A stretch of 64,000 bases of DNA from Pelomyxa schiedti (GCA_020536535.1 JAHLWZ010000222.1:62001-126000), one strand, 5' to 3'; positions 45,607 to 57,840 are shown, counted from the stretch's first letter. Translations and numbers: made by a program. Notes: a model not told the origin generated them from the sequence alone.

Positions 45607-45992
45607 ACAGATATCGCAACTACCGCTACCGCTACACCAACTACGCTACGAGATCTCATCATCCATCACAATCCGCAACATCTTCACAAAACCCTCTCCA
45701 TAACCTCACTGATCCACGCAAGATCCGGATCGCATGCATCTCGCTCGGCACTGCCCTTGTCCGGCTGTGCATGTTTTGTATTATGTTAGATAACTGTGTA
45801 CAAACAGAAAAAAAAAACTCCAAGAACAAACAACTCAAAATGGTTTTTCTTTACTCCTCCAGAAGGACTGCCCATAAGTGCATCCATACACTATGGAGGG
45901 GGCAGCAGCCAAGATACAAGTGCTTTCGCCCTTCCGGGAACCAAAGGCCGTTACAAATGTTTTTCCAAACATAGAAAGCGAAACAAATTACT
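45607..45992. other. Intergenic region, 386 bases
   Basis: Between the putative DNA-binding protein and the F-box gene. It contains a repeated ctaccgctaccgctacacc run (45617-45640) and open but unlikely frames. It may include the 3' end of the upstream gene if that gene splices past its stop, and otherwise the F-box promoter. Confidence 0.4.
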
Positions 45993-47447
45993 ATGAGTAC
46001 ACCAGAGGGACTGACAGAACGTTTGCCGGCGTCTGTGTTGTGTGCAATTGCAAGTTGGTTGAGTCCCAGAGATCTACTGTCGTTCTCCAACGTCAACAAG
46101 TTGCGTAATGGCCCATAATGGTCGCACCTCGATGTTTTGTTCCCTCACTAGTTGACTAAGTGTTGGCCCCTTTTTTCCTTCTCAAGATCCACGCGGCTCT
46201 TTTTTTCTGATCAAACTACGTGGCAAAACCTCTATGCCAACAGCGAGTGGAAATTGCCTCTCAGTTTCAATCCCGACACATTTCAGTGGAAGACAGAGTA
46301 CCTAAAAAGAGAATATCTGATGCGCAGTGCAAAGTTAATTGGACTTAAATTCTTTCCTACCAAGATTGTACAGTTGGCCCATGAGCTAAGTACGAATCCC
46401 CTTGTCTCTGATTCGTTTGTTACAGGACTTGGAGTTTTAAATTTTGTATATTAGGTGCCACTGCAAATGAGTGTGACGTGCAACGTGTTCTGCAGACTGG
46501 AATAATTGAAACCCTTGCTAAGGTTTCTACAAAAAAGTCTACAAAAAAGGCATCTGCACTAGTCCGATGTAATGGTCTAAGCACATTGTTGTCACTTCTT
46601 TTTTATCGTAGGTATGCCCAATGTGAAACTCAAGCTGCTGATATCTTCTTTCCCAACTCAGGTCCCAGTGCCATTCAGAGGTTATCTGCATGTGTAACTC
46701 TGGATTCTGTCAGCCTCATCTTCAATAAGCACACAGTATTAGCCAAGTTGGCTGCAGGGGTTAGCGCTTGTTTATATTTGAGGCACAACGGTAAATGTAC
46801 CTTTTTTCTTTGCTTTTTAATTAAACTCCCATGCAGAACCAAAGCGCCCAGTTCTGGGCACTGGGCAGTCCTTTCCGTTTTTAATCGAACCCACTTTGCC
46901 TGTATGCGCACTCCTTTCTGGTAACTGGAGAGGCTTTTACTTCTACAATGGGGGACAGACAGATGCTGAGGTTTTCATCGATTTCACTTTCGATACAGGT
47001 TGATGCCTTTACTACATGCATCATTTGGCCCCAACAATGTTTCAAGATGGCACTGTGTCCGGGACAGGTGCAGATATCCAAGGTGGTTTCCACTACACCG
47101 GGACCCTGGATTTTTCTACAAAAATAGTGGATCTGACGAAGAGCTATGATTCCTTCGAACTCACTTGGAAATGTAAGTCAGGAATTGATTATTGCTGTTT
47201 TATCAAACTCAAATATCATCAGATGTTTGCATCTTACATGCTTGGGGAATGGCAGGAACCTGGGGAACGCCTGGGTGGTGAGTATAACACAAACCTCCAG
47301 CACAACATTTCTAAATGTGAAAAAAGGGGAGGATGCTTTATGTGTTGGAAGGATTGTACACCTGATGCCGAACACAGGGTACCACAAAACCCAAAAAAAT
47401 CACCAGTTCACCTTGTAACAGGCAGCCCAGCAAACCCTGATAGATGA
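45993..47447 (+). CDS. F-box protein
   Basis: ATG at 45993 gives MSTPEGLTERLPASVLCAIA, then SWLSPRDLLSFSNVNKLR spliced to TRLFFSDQTTWQNLYANSEW, a complete F-box (LPxxVLxxIxxxLSPRDLLxxSxVNKxxR...W). F-boxes bind Skp1 in SCF ubiquitin ligases. The rest includes a helical segment (RVLQTGIIETLAKVSTKK) and a beta-rich C-terminal region: GNWRGFYFYNGGQTDAEVFI, DGTVSGTGADIQGGFHYTGT, LTKSYDSFELTWK, and AGTWGTPGW spliced to GGCFMCWKDC. This looks like a substrate-binding beta-sandwich or barrel seen in several F-box proteins. The stop is at 47447, a few bases from the end of the convergent Gln-rich gene. The splice before GGCFMCWK was chosen by frame and sense. Confidence 0.7.
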
Positions 47448-47449
47448 GT

Positions 47450-49534
47450 TCAGTCGTAACCCACACCCGATTGTGGCGGATGGAGGATGTGAACATCAAT
47501 AGACTTAGTTTTGTTGGCCTAAAATAAAACAAAAATGCCAGAAACACTCTTCAATCATTATTTATTACAAAAAGAGGCAATTCTTTCAGCTCGTAGCTTC
47601 AAAAATAGTTATTGTAATATGTTCGCCTTTGCATATTCGTAGTGCTGGTCTAGTACAGAAAAGACTTTGAATACAAAAGTAGAATAAAGCTGAACAGGTA
47701 CCTTTGCCAGTGATCCAACCTTAGTGGTGGTGACTTGGGTCTAGTCAAGGCTTCCAAATCCATTGACTCCCAAATCTACATACAACAACACCCATTAGGT
47801 GGGGCATTTTTCTAATAAATAAAAGAGTGAAAATAGACACACGAATGATAAGAGAGAGTTTTGCCGTAGGCACTCGGCCCTGGTATTGGTATCCCCCAAA
47901 TCAACAGGGAATGTTTCTGCAAATTCACAGCAATTGTTTGGGCCAAAGCAAAACTGTAACAGAAACATAGGGGTTAGCACACATTTAATGTGATGCAATA
48001 ATTTAGAAGGAAGGGAGAACATGGCCAAATACACAACTGGTTCGTTTTCATAGAAACCAGGGGGATAGCACATATAGTCACGATGAGACCACAATGTGAG
48101 CTTCAGTGGCTGCTTTGGGAAAAAAGTGAAAGTGTGAACGGTTCCATTTGCACTATAGAATACACCAAATAGCTTTGCACACCTATTTCAACCAGGAGTG
48201 AGAGGCCATTTTGAGAGAACGGCAACACACAAAGAATCAGGTGGTAAATCCTCAGTAAGGTCACGTGATGAAATACCGGGCATTGGGAAGCTCCTTGGTT
48301 GTAGCATCATTGTTGCTGTTGTGGGTTTGGTACATTGTTCATGCATAGGCCGCGGAAGATTGAAATAGGTGACCTATCATTTGCATTGAGTTTGTGGTAA
48401 GAATAGGAAGTGGAATAGGAGATTCGTACCCCATTCTCAGTAATTACGGATTGTGAAAGGTGTGGGGCAGCACGAACCGATGGAGATGTGGTGGTGCTGG
48501 TGACTTGCATTGGCTGAGGTTGTTGAGAGCTGGGCAGAGATTGGGGTTGTGAAGTTTGGTGCTGTATATTGTTCATAACTGCCTGTGACGGTTGGGGCTG
48601 CTGCAAAATCTGTTGTTGTTGGAGTGTTTGCTGTTGCTGTTGTACCATAAGGAGGTGTTGCTGCTGCTGGATAGTTTGATACTGTTGGGTACCCAATTGT
48701 ATTTGCAACTGTTGGTAGGGCTGCCCTGGTCCAGCTTTGAGAGTAGTGACTTGCCTGACCTGGGGAGTAAAATTGTACTTAGGTTGTACACTGTTAGAAA
48801 CAAAGTAGACAAAGGTGGAAACTCGTATAATAGTATATATATATATCCCCAACAACGAAATTGAAGGAAGAATTGACTACCATTTGAGGGCTAATAGAGG
48901 TCATCATAGGAGCAGGAGGTTGCACGGTCATTGGAGTAGGTTGCAGTTGCAATTGCAGCTGAGGTTGCTGCATCTGCAACTGCAATTGCAACTGAGCCTG
49001 CACTCCGCCCACGCCCACGCCACCACCCCCAATATGGCCGGAAGACGGCTGCAAATGCAACTGCAGCTGAGGCTGCGGCGGCGGGGGCAGGGCCGCCTGA
49101 GACCCACCTCCCCCCGGGGGCTGTTGCTGCTGCATCATCAACGAGGGAGCAGGGGAGACTGGTACCTGTTGCTGCTGTTGGTTGTTGGTGTTGTTGGGTG
49201 GCGGGGGTTGCATGGTGCTCGTAGCCACGAGGGAAGGAGGGGCCCCCGTGGGCCCGCTCGTCTGTTGCTGTTGTTGTTGGGGTTGGGGCTGCGGCTGTGG
49301 CGTTGTTGCGGTGATGGTGGCTACGATGGCATTGGTGTTGGTGTTGTTGTTGCTGTTGCTGTTGTTGTTGTTGGTGGGAGGGGTTGGGGTTGTTGGGGCT
49401 GCGGAGCTGGGTGCTTTGTTGTCTTGAGGCTGTTTGGTGGGGGTGGTTGTGTCTGTCGTCGTAGGCGCTGTTGCTGGTTGTTGTGGGGGCGCTGTGGTTG
49501 CTGTTGTGGGTGACTTTGACGAAGAGGCTGACAT
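47450..49534 (-). CDS. Gln/Pro/Asn-rich protein, possible transcriptional regulator
   Basis: ATG at 49534 gives MSASSSKSPTTATTAPPQQP, then about 230 residues of Thr, Pro, Gln and Asn runs, including LQLQLQMQQPQLQLQLQ repeats and Gly-rich spacers. A second Gln-rich exon follows (QQYQTIQQQQHLLMVQQQQQ). Later exons look globular: GVRISYSTSYSYHKLNANDR, SFPMPGISSRDLTEDLPPDS, LCVAVLSKWPLTP, LKLTLWSHRDYMCYPPGFYE, FCFGPNNCCEFAETFPVDLG and ANKTKSIDVHILHPPQSG. The last exon stops near 47450, but its frame is uncertain. Polyglutamine arms with a compact C-terminal domain are usual in transcription cofactors; the domain is not recognised. The 3' end abuts the convergent F-box gene. Confidence 0.55.
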
Positions 49535-49696
49535 TTTTACGCCGAATTCGCCATGTTTGGAAAGTAATAAACGAACCCCAACTTGGTCGCTGCTTTTCTC
49601 TTCTTTTTTTTGCTTAACATTACAAAGGGGCTTCATAGTTGTTGCTGTTCTTCTTCCTCCGCCACTTACGCTACGTCTGAACCCCCCCTCTGTTTG

Positions 49697-52016
49697 TTAC
49701 TGTCTCCTCTTGGGGAGGTACTTGCGCTTCTCGGTCAATTCTCTTTCCATCCACCAAATCTGGGTGTACGTGAGGGTTTGTTATATGGGTAGTGGGATAG
49801 TACGTTTCCATGTGCAACACCGCCCTTGTGTTTGGTGGCTTCCAGGAAATCGGCAGCTTCTTGTAATGCTTGTTCGGCACCCGCTACGGCTACCTCCACT
49901 TGCTTTTGGGCTTCCTCCGCTATGTGAAAGTTAGATAGGAATCACTTCTCAAAACAATCTTTAGTACCTGCTGCAGCTGCATCTTCAGCAGCTTGGCGTG
50001 CTTGTTGAGCATTGTGTCTTTCTTCTTCTGCTTTCTGGGCTGCAAGCTCGGCTTGTCTGGCAGCCTCTTCTGCAGCTATACGGGCTTTTTTGGCTTCTTC
50101 AGCGGCTTGTTCTGCCCTCACTCTACTCTCCTCGGCTTCCTTGGCAGCAGCTTCGGCTGCTCTAGCAGAAGATTCAGCAGCACGGGCTGATGCTTCAGCC
50201 TCTTTGCGTGCCTTGGAGCAAGGTTAAAGAACTATACAGGAAACAGCAACGGTAACCTGTTTTGCAGCCTGCGCTGTTGACTCTGCAGCTCGTGCGTCTT
50301 CTTCGGCATCGAGACGTGCTTTTTCTGCAAGTTTAGCAGATTCTTCAGCTTCGGCTGCTGCCTGCGCAGCAGCATGTGCGGCATTTTCAGCACTAACGCG
50401 GTCTGCTTCAGCTGCGTTTGCTGCTGCAGTGGCAACATCTGCAGCTTCCTTGGCGACAGCTGCCTTGGCATTAGCCTTGTCAGCTTGTTCTTTAGCTTCC
50501 TTGGCAGCCTTCTCAGCCTTGTTAACTGCAGCAGTCTGGCTGATTTTAGCCTTTCTGAGTGGTAGGTAAGGAATGATAGGAAAGAAATTTCATAACAACC
50601 GAAGTGGTAGAGGATCTTCCTTCTTTGCTTGTTCCAGCTGTTAAAGGTAGTTACAAAGATGTAGTTATGAGAGCGGGGTGGTACTTCATTGACGGCTCTA
50701 TTGCGTCCAACAACACCAGTTGCGGTATCGATTTTGTGCTGGAGGTCAGACTTTTTCTTCTCAAAAGCGCTTTCTTGGGATTGAAGTTCAGCCAAAGCAG
50801 CCTGGTTCTCATCGGCAGCTGCACGGGCAGCAGCAGCAGCTTGGTCACTGAGGGCCGCAGCTTGTTCACTCTCTGCAGCAGCTGCTTGAGAAAGGGCCTG
50901 CTTCGCTTTTGCCTGTTTTTCAGAGGCAGCGGCTGCCTCTGCAGTCCTATTGGCCTCTTCCTTTGCCTTCTTTGCTTCAGCTTCCTTGTGTTTGGCGTCT
51001 GCCTCACTGTCACGTGCTTCCTGAGCAGATTGTGCAGCCTCTTGGGCAGCCTTCTTTGCTGCAGCCTCTGAGTTCTTAGCACTCTCTTCTGCTGCCTTGG
51101 CATCCGCCTCTGCTTGCTTCGCTTCGGCCTCTCTTTGTCGAGCGTCTGCTTCTGCCGCCTTTGCCTCTGTTTCCTTTTGTAGAGCTTCAGCTTCTGCCTG
51201 CTTGGCATCAACCTCGGCTTGCTTTGCTTCTGCCTCTGCTCTTCTGGCTTCAGCCTCGGCAGCTAGGGCAGCACTTTCTTGAGCCTTTGCTTCTTCGGCA
51301 GCTGCCTTGGCCGCAGCAGCGGCCTCTTTTTGTTCGTCCAACTTTCTTGTGATTTCTTCCATTGCATTTTGAGCAGCATCCACCTTTTCTTGTGCTGCCG
51401 CGACTTCCTCTGTTAAGGAGTGAGGAGGCCTTCTCGCACTATCGTTGGAAATTACCTCGGTTTTCTCCTTGCGGAGAATTCACAACAGCAGCCACACCTT
51501 TCTTATACTTGAAAAGCAGATACTCTGTTAATGAAGGTCATACCAAGCCATAGAGAGAACAAACTTACCAGTAAGGGACATTTTTTTGTCGTTGTCGATA
51601 TCAATATTTTTCAGCTTCTCACGGAGTTGAATAACAGTAAGAGTCTCCCCAAGAGCTTCCAAGAATTTGTGGCTCCAGAACTGAACAAGTTATGATAAGG
51701 AGGTGGATAGGAAGTATGAAGCCAAACCTCATCAAGGTTGCACCCAGCAGCTTTCCTCTCCTGATCCAACTGCGAAAATAGCTGACAGAATTTCCAAATC
51801 TAAAGAGAATAAGGGTCTACAAGCGAAAAAAAACCCAAAACAACTTTAAACCAAACACAATGAAAATAAAAAAAACCGTACGTTCTCAGCCTCTGGCCTC
51901 ATTTCTTCCCAGAAACCATTCAACCACCATTTGCACTGTTCAGCATACGGTTTGTTTGTCAGGGTAGCAAAGGCCTGTTGGAATTCCTTGGGTACTCTTG
52001 AGGCTGATGCTGCCAT
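49697..52016 (-). CDS. Long Ala/Glu/Lys coiled-coil protein with EF-hand-like head
   Basis: ATG at 52016 gives MAASASRVPKEFQQAFATLT, then YAEQCKWWLNGFWEEM, WKFCQLFSQLDQERKAAGCN, FWSHKFLEALGETLTVIQLR and EKLKNIDIDNDKKMSLT spliced to EYLLFKYKKGV. The DIDNDKKMSLTEYLL segment resembles one EF-hand loop. From about 51.4 to 49.95 kb the protein is almost pure helix built from (AEA-K-QAE)-type repeats with strong Ala heptads. The end is KHKGGVAHGN spliced to IWWMERELTEKRKYLPKRRQ, stop at 49697. This Trp-rich end looks conserved rather than low complexity. A calcium-sensing rod protein of the cortex or cytoskeleton is a reasonable inference, but the family is not named. It is divergent from hal by 363 bases. 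Confidence 0.7.
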
Positions 52017-52379
52017 TTCTTTCCCTTGTTGTTGGGGAGTTTTTTTTTTTGTTTTTAATGTTTCGGCGACGACCGCTGGGCGGTGTTGACTATTTTTTTT
52101 TTGTTCTTTGGAGTGCTGGGAAAAAAGTTAGGTGAAGGATATTTTTAGTGTTGTTTTTGCCCCTTGGTTGTTATGGGGTGGAACCTTTCTTTCTGAGAGA
52201 CTCTCCGCCTGTACCCAGCGACATTTCGTTCTCAGAACTCAATGATACGACCTGAGCTAGATTTCTCTTGGGGAACTAAGATCTAGGAGGTGATCTAGAC
52301 GGCTGACGAAGGAGAAAAAACAAACAAAACAAAAAACAAGTGCAGCACACAGCGGATCAGCGGCGACCTGTGTTTTGCA
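52017..52379. promoter_or_regulatory. Divergent promoter region between coiled-coil gene and hal
   Basis: The start codons of the two genes face away from each other across 363 bases. The region holds T-rich runs (52044-52053 and 52092-52101) on the coiled-coil side and a mixed segment toward hal. No canonical TATA box is obvious. Both core promoters must lie here, but no specific factor site can be named. Confidence 0.4.
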
Positions 52380-54419
52380 ATGGCCACGTCTACTCCGGTG
52401 TCGGTGCCCGACAAAAGACATGAAGATCCTGTCATCATTCTCAACGGCGACAGTTTGACACTGGAAGATCTTGTTCTGCTTGGCCAAATGCCCCCCGTAT
52501 GCCGCGTCGCCATCTCTGACGAAGTTGCTCGTCTCGTCACGGAAGGCAGGGCTATGTTGGAAGCGATGTCTGCTAATGAGACAATTTACGGCGTGAATAC
52601 TGGCTTTGGCTCCTTGGCTAGGGTCAAAATACCACCCTCTGATGTGGAGCAGCTCCAATTAAATCTAATACGAACTCACGCCGCGGGTGTTGGAGAACCC
52701 GTTCCTCATAATATTGTATGTCTCTGTTTTAGGTGTACTTTGCTAATATTATGGCTCAGTCGAGAATGGTTTTTGCACTACGGTTGAATACGCTTAGTAA
52801 GGGACACAGTGGCTGCACACTTGAGACCCTTCAGAGGATGGTGTCTGCTTTCAACGCTGGTTGTGTGCCAAGGATTCCATGCCAAGGAACTGTTGGAGCT
52901 TCTGGTTTGCCTAATTTCTTTTCCATTTATCAACACCCAGTAACATGAAAATACAATTTAGGTGATCTTGCACCACTTGCACACCTGGCATTGTCATTAA
53001 TTGGGGAAGGAGAAATGTGGGACGATGCCACCAATACATGGATAGCAGCAAAGGAGGTTTTGTATTTTCTTTTCTCGCTTTTGTCTCATGCCTGTTAGGT
53101 CCTTGAAAGAAAAGGGTGTTCACCAATTCATCTTCATTCCAAAGAAGGTCTTGCCATGACAAATGGTACACCATTCATAACATCTATATGCACCCAGGTA
53201 AAGAGAATTGTGTTTTTCTGCTGTGAAAGGTTTTTCTTGTATTGACATGAATAGGCACTTCTTGAAGCGGAAAAAACTTTGGAGCAAGCAGTAATTGTAG
53301 CTGCGCTTTCTCTGGAGGCTGCTGGAGGAACTGATAAATGCTTTGATGCCAGGATTCATGGGTGGGTTTCATACCATTTTCATCTTTCTTTCCTTACCAC
53401 TCTACCAGGGTACGAAAGCACTCAGGGCAGCAATGGGTTGCTGAGTACATGAGAAGCCTTCTTACAAGTGGCCCTACTCAAGGTACACTTTCCTTCAGTT
53501 CTTTTTTTCTTTCCAACCTGAAGCTAGAGCACAGCACTATTCATGAAGCTCTTGCCAAAACGAAGGTGCAAGACAGTTACACACTGCGGTGTGTACCACA
53601 GGTTTATGGTGTAACACGAGACATGTTGAAATGGGTTCGTGGAATACTCTCTGTCGAGATCAACTCAGTCACAGACAACCCACTTGTGTTTTTGCCAGAC
53701 ACGGTGTTAAGTGGAGGAAATTTTCATGCAGAGTACCCAGCCAAGGCAGCTGATATGCTCGCAATTGCTATCCAGGATGTAGCGAATATGAGTGAAAGAA
53801 GGATTTTCAAGTTGACCACTGGTTCTTTATCTAATGGTTTACCAGCCTGCTTGGCGTAAGACCCCCTTGTGGTTGTCTAAATTCTAACCGTCACAAATAG
53901 GACAAGCCCAGGAGTAACAAGTGGTTGTATGATTGTTCAATATACAGCGGCTGCAGTCACATCCGAAAACAAAGTTCGTCATTTTTTCCTACCTCGGAAT
54001 TAACTTGTCTCTAGGTTTTGGTTCATCCATCATCATCGGACACAATTCCAACAGGGGAGGGAATTGAAGACCATGTGTCAATGGGTGGTTATTCCGCAAG
54101 AAAAGCTATTCAGGTTTCGTATCATTTGAAGTACTTTTACTCCTTACAAACACCTAAAAACCAGGTTGTTGATAACGTACAGAAAGTTGTTGGCATAGAG
54201 CTGCTTACTGCATGCCAGGCACTGGCCTACAGACATCGTGATGGCATAACATCCACACCAGTGTTGGAAGCTGTGTACAACCACGTCCGGCACACGAGGG
54301 GAGTGCCAAGCATGGTGGACGGGGACCACTATATCAGCCCCGACATGGCCACCTGCATTGATGTCATCAAGAAAGGTGAGCTTCTCCCAATTGTGAAACA
54401 GTTCATTGGAACCTTGTAA
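52380..54419 (+). CDS. hal: Histidine ammonia-lyase
   Basis: ATG at 52380 gives MATSTPVSVPDKRHEDPVII, then the family landmarks: ETIYGVNTGFGSLA, QGTVGASG spliced to DLAPLAHLALSLIG (Ala-Ser-Gly forms the MIO electrophile), LHSKEGLAMTNGTPF, GTDKCFDARIHGVRKHSGQQ, EINSVTDNPLVFLPD, SGGNFHAEYPAKAADMLAIA, HPSSSDTIPTGEGIEDHVSM and GGYSARKAIQVVDNVQ. The length, about 540 residues, is normal. The enzyme deaminates L-histidine to urocanate, the first step of histidine catabolism in the cytosol. Motifs fit HAL better than plant PAL. Nearly every exon join falls in frame with GT-AG introns of 40-60 bases, and the stop is at 54419 after PIVKQFIGTL. No other hut gene is near. Confidence 0.92.
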
Positions 54420-54553
54420 CAAGAAAGAAAACCACACGTTTTTGCTCTTTGAATTTGCACAAAATGGCCACTCTCACCCCATTCCCCTTCCTACCCTAGG
54501 ACACTAGAGAACAGTGGGAATTCCCTTTTGGTTCAAACCTTTTTCAGTTTCTG

Positions 54554-57083
54554 CTAAATGTTCAAGTTTGTTTCAATGGGACAATCAAAAAAATATGTCT
54601 TGCGAGACCAGGCACTGTTGGGGTGGCGCGGCGGTGACTGGTGAGTGGATTCATGGAATTCTGCTGGCCCATCGTAGTTGGTGACTGCGGTAGTAGGGGT
54701 TGAACTTGTAGTTGCAGAAGCAGAGGCAGCATTTGAGGTTCTCGTTGCGGCTTCATCTGAGGCAGCTTCAACAGCAAACTGTAATGCTTTGGTTGCGTTG
54801 TTCATCATTGTCACTCTGATCGTGGAACTCAGCCTTGAGATTCCCGGAAAGCAACATGGTTCCTATTGGCATCCCAACGTGTTCATCAAGCAGAGTCTCA
54901 ACTTGGCGTGCTCCGAGTTGAGCTGACCCGTAGGCCAGGTCGGCAACAAACAGCTTGGCATCATCACTTATGGTAAGAGTGACTCCATTCGCGCCTTTGA
55001 CTCTCATGGCCAGCCTGACAGACATCAATTCAACTATGCCAACAAAGTTCTGGCGTGCCACAGCACATACAGTCATTATTATATTAGATTAGCTACGATA
55101 TGATATGATATGGGTGGGAGTTTAGCAGGTTTTTTTTCGGGCGCGATATGGGATATCTTTTTTACCTGGGCGGAACTTCGTGCGTACTAAATCAATGACT
55201 GCGTTTGAAATTTCCGGTGTCAGAGCTGCAGTTCCGGCGTAGTCTGGTGGAATGCTTTTCAACAGAATTTCAGATCCAATTTTGGATGTCAACAATACAA
55301 TGGTGTGCGAGAAATCCACGGTTGTGCCCTGAGTCGTCAGGCGACCGTAATCCAGAACTGTTTGTTGTTGGTTTCCGAATTAGTCTTGGACTGTGACCAA
55401 CACAATACAACACAAAATACTTCACACACTCTTGAAGAGAAGAACAAAAGGATGAGACTACCTTGAAGTAGGACATCACACAATTCCGGGTCGGCTTTCT
55501 CGATTTCGTCGAAAAGGACAACACTGTGCGGCTTACGAAGCACTGGCCCAGTGAGCCGGCCACCTTTGTCATATCCCACGTAGCCTGGAGGGGATCCAAT
55601 CAAACATGCCACAGTATTCTTCTCCTTGTACTAATATATACAAAATGTGAGAATGTGAGTTGGGGGTTTGGTGCATGAGATATGTTGCACAGTGTACAAT
55701 AGTGGTGGTCAACGCGCACGCACACACACGCACACCTCTACGCACACACCTCTGAGCAGTCAATACGAATCATATTACTTTCATCATCAAAAAGCTCTAT
55801 TGCAAGGGCTCTGGCCAATTCAGTCTTTCCCACTCCCGAGGGACCCAGAAACTGATCATATTGTATAAGCAAGATCCGAAAAAAAAGGAATGCATTATTA
55901 GTACAGGGAATGAACAGTTACCATAAAGGAAAGGGGCTTATTCGTGGGTCCAAGTGCCCGTGTAGTCATGATCGATCTTGCAACTGTGTTGACCGCCTTG
56001 TCTTGGCCAATGACCCTTCTGTTCAACTTCTCTGGCAGTTGCAGCAACACATCCCTTTCACTTGTATTGAACGTGATTGAGGTTATTCTGGTGATCTTCT
56101 GTACTGCTTTGGCAACATCGTCTGGGCCAACTGTGTTCCTGATGAACGGCGGCGGCATCTGCTGAGCTGCTGGGTCTGCTGCTGCCTGCTTCTCCACGAG
56201 GAAATTTTCTCATCACAGTCATTCATACATACCGTTTTTATGTTGTCTTCAAGGTTTTTCATTTGGCGATGGCAGTACACAACCAACTCATCATCCCCTA
56301 GGGTCTTTGCGCTTTCCAATGAGGCATTTGTTGGTGACATAGCGGTGAGCCAGCTCGGCAGCGGCAACGAGGGCAGTGTCCAGGATCGTGACCCCGTCGG
56401 TCTCATACTCGTGCTTGACCCCCTGCAATATCCTGATGGTTTCAGGCACATCTGGAGCAGTCACGTCAACTCTCTCGATTTTATCTGCAAGGTATTCATC
56501 ACTTCCACAGCATTTTTTGAACTCGGCAGGTGTTGTGGCTCAGAAAAGCAATTACTACGATGCGATGCGCGTATTGGCCTACAGCACATCTGGAGTAAGT
56601 TCAATTCTCCAGATCTGCTGGAGGCCAATACGCGCATCGCATTGCAGTAATTGCTTTTCTGAGGCACGACGGAAGACTCTTTGTATGTGGATTTCTCCAA
56701 TCCCCTTAAAAGTAGAAGGAGATCCACGCTTTGGTTGTGATGCCTGTGCAAAGATTAATGAAGAAAAAAAAAAGAGAAGGGGAAACAAAAACCAAAAAAA
56801 ACCAAGAAAAAAAAAAAAAGGAACAACACACAAACACACTCACCAGCAGTGAATTCAAAGAAGCAATTACAGCACTGACATCACCGCCGATTGTATGGTA
56901 CACTTGCCGCGCCGGCGAAGTCTCTTTCTACAAAAGCGCCAAAGCGAGGTGCAGGGGAACGACTACGAAAGCCCAGCTGTCCACCGCGACGTCTTGCATT
57001 TCCTTAAATGCAGCGTACGAGTCGGGTGTCATCCTTTCCGCCCCAATGGTCTCGCCAGGTTCGCCGCTGATGGCCTTCTGCAT
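54554..57083 (-). pseudogene. ClpB/Hsp104-type AAA+ disaggregase relic lacking NBD1
   Basis: From ATG 57083 the Clp N-domain is recognisable (TPDSYAAFKEMQDVAVD, VPLHLALALL, then GGDVSAVIASLNSLL and STFKGIGEIHIQRVFRRASE), but an in-frame TAG follows LALALL. After EKQLLQCDARIGLQ the sequence enters a hairpin (56539-56662). It resumes in the last part of NBD1 (VPETIRILQGVKHEYETDGV), so the Walker A and B of NBD1 are gone. NBD2 keeps [51 protein letters not shown] and [20 protein letters not shown]. It then jumps from VRTKFRPG to FVGIVELMSVRLAMRVKG, losing the conserved arginine-finger segment, and ends in a loose Ala/Thr tail. ClpB extracts proteins from aggregates; this copy should not. A shortened protein from the NBD2 part cannot be excluded. 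Confidence 0.65.
56539..56662. repeat. Imperfect hairpin (56-base arms, 12-base loop) in the ClpB relic
   Basis: The left arm 56539-56594 (ctcagaaaagcaattactac onward) and the right arm 56607-56662 (ending attgcttttctgag) are complementary with about four mismatches over 56 positions. The loop is gtaagttcaatt or close. It lies exactly where NBD1 of the ClpB-like gene is missing. Confidence 0.85.
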
Positions 57084-57132
57084 CTTCTTCCTTTTTTTTG
57101 TGGTCTCAACAAATTGTTTTCGAGGATTGACT

Positions 57133-57840
57133 AAGCGGAGGAGATTTCGGGGACTGAGGGGAATTTATGCTTTATGCTCCTGTGCGGTGAAGAGGGGGAG
57201 AGGAAGTTGGTGTCACAGTTCAGCGGCAGAGAGAACGGAATTGTGGGTCCCGCGATGGTGGTGAACGAGATCTCAGGGTCCTTGACGAGCATAGGGATGC
57301 CGTTTGTCCAAAACAAAAGTAAAGATCCCACGTGGATACCACGACGGGCAGTGGCATGTGCCCCCGCACATTTTTCTTGATTGATGAACGTTTTCGTTTG
57401 AAAAAAGTTGTTGATGTTCTGGCTCTGTGGGCCAACTTGAATGACCATCCAGCACGGTTTCATTTCGTCCTCCTTCCCGGGTGTTGGTTGGTAGCCTTGG
57501 GTGGCAGACTGGTGTTAAGGCTCTTTGCGGAACGAAGGCAATGATGATTCCTCTGTTGGTGTCCACAGGCCCATTGTTGGACACATTCCCGTTCCATACA
57601 ACGAGTGTGCAGAACGAGCAAATAGTTGCTCTGGGCAAAATGTGCTCCCTCTGAGCCGCACGTAAAGGCTTGTATCTCACCAAACAAAAACCTGAGAGGG
57701 ATTGGAAGAACTTTGGGGTTCTTACCAACCCCGTCATTCCAGCTTGGCCAATTCTGCAGCTTACGAAGAAAATCAACCAAATGTGTAAATCACTTTTGGG
57801 TGGGGTTGTATTGACACATGAGGAATAGCTGGTGTAAATA
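57133..57840. other. Unassigned region, 708 bases, with protein-like minus-strand frames
   Basis: Between the two relics. The minus strand has open stretches such as REHILPRATICSFCTLVVW, NGNVSNNGPVDTNRGIIIAF and KCAGAHATARRGIHVGSLLL with GISMPMLVKD-like continuation. These could be exons of a gene with introns near 57740 and 57440, but no start, clean splice set or family was found. It may be remains of a third gene or an extension of the Spinster relic's neighbourhood. Confidence 0.3.

Noticed and set aside
48815-49513. Long plus-strand open frame opposite the Gln-rich gene
   Set aside because: It is the mirror of CAG/CAA-type repeats (Leu/Val/Gly-rich) and has no start context, splice pattern or family; the minus strand is coding.
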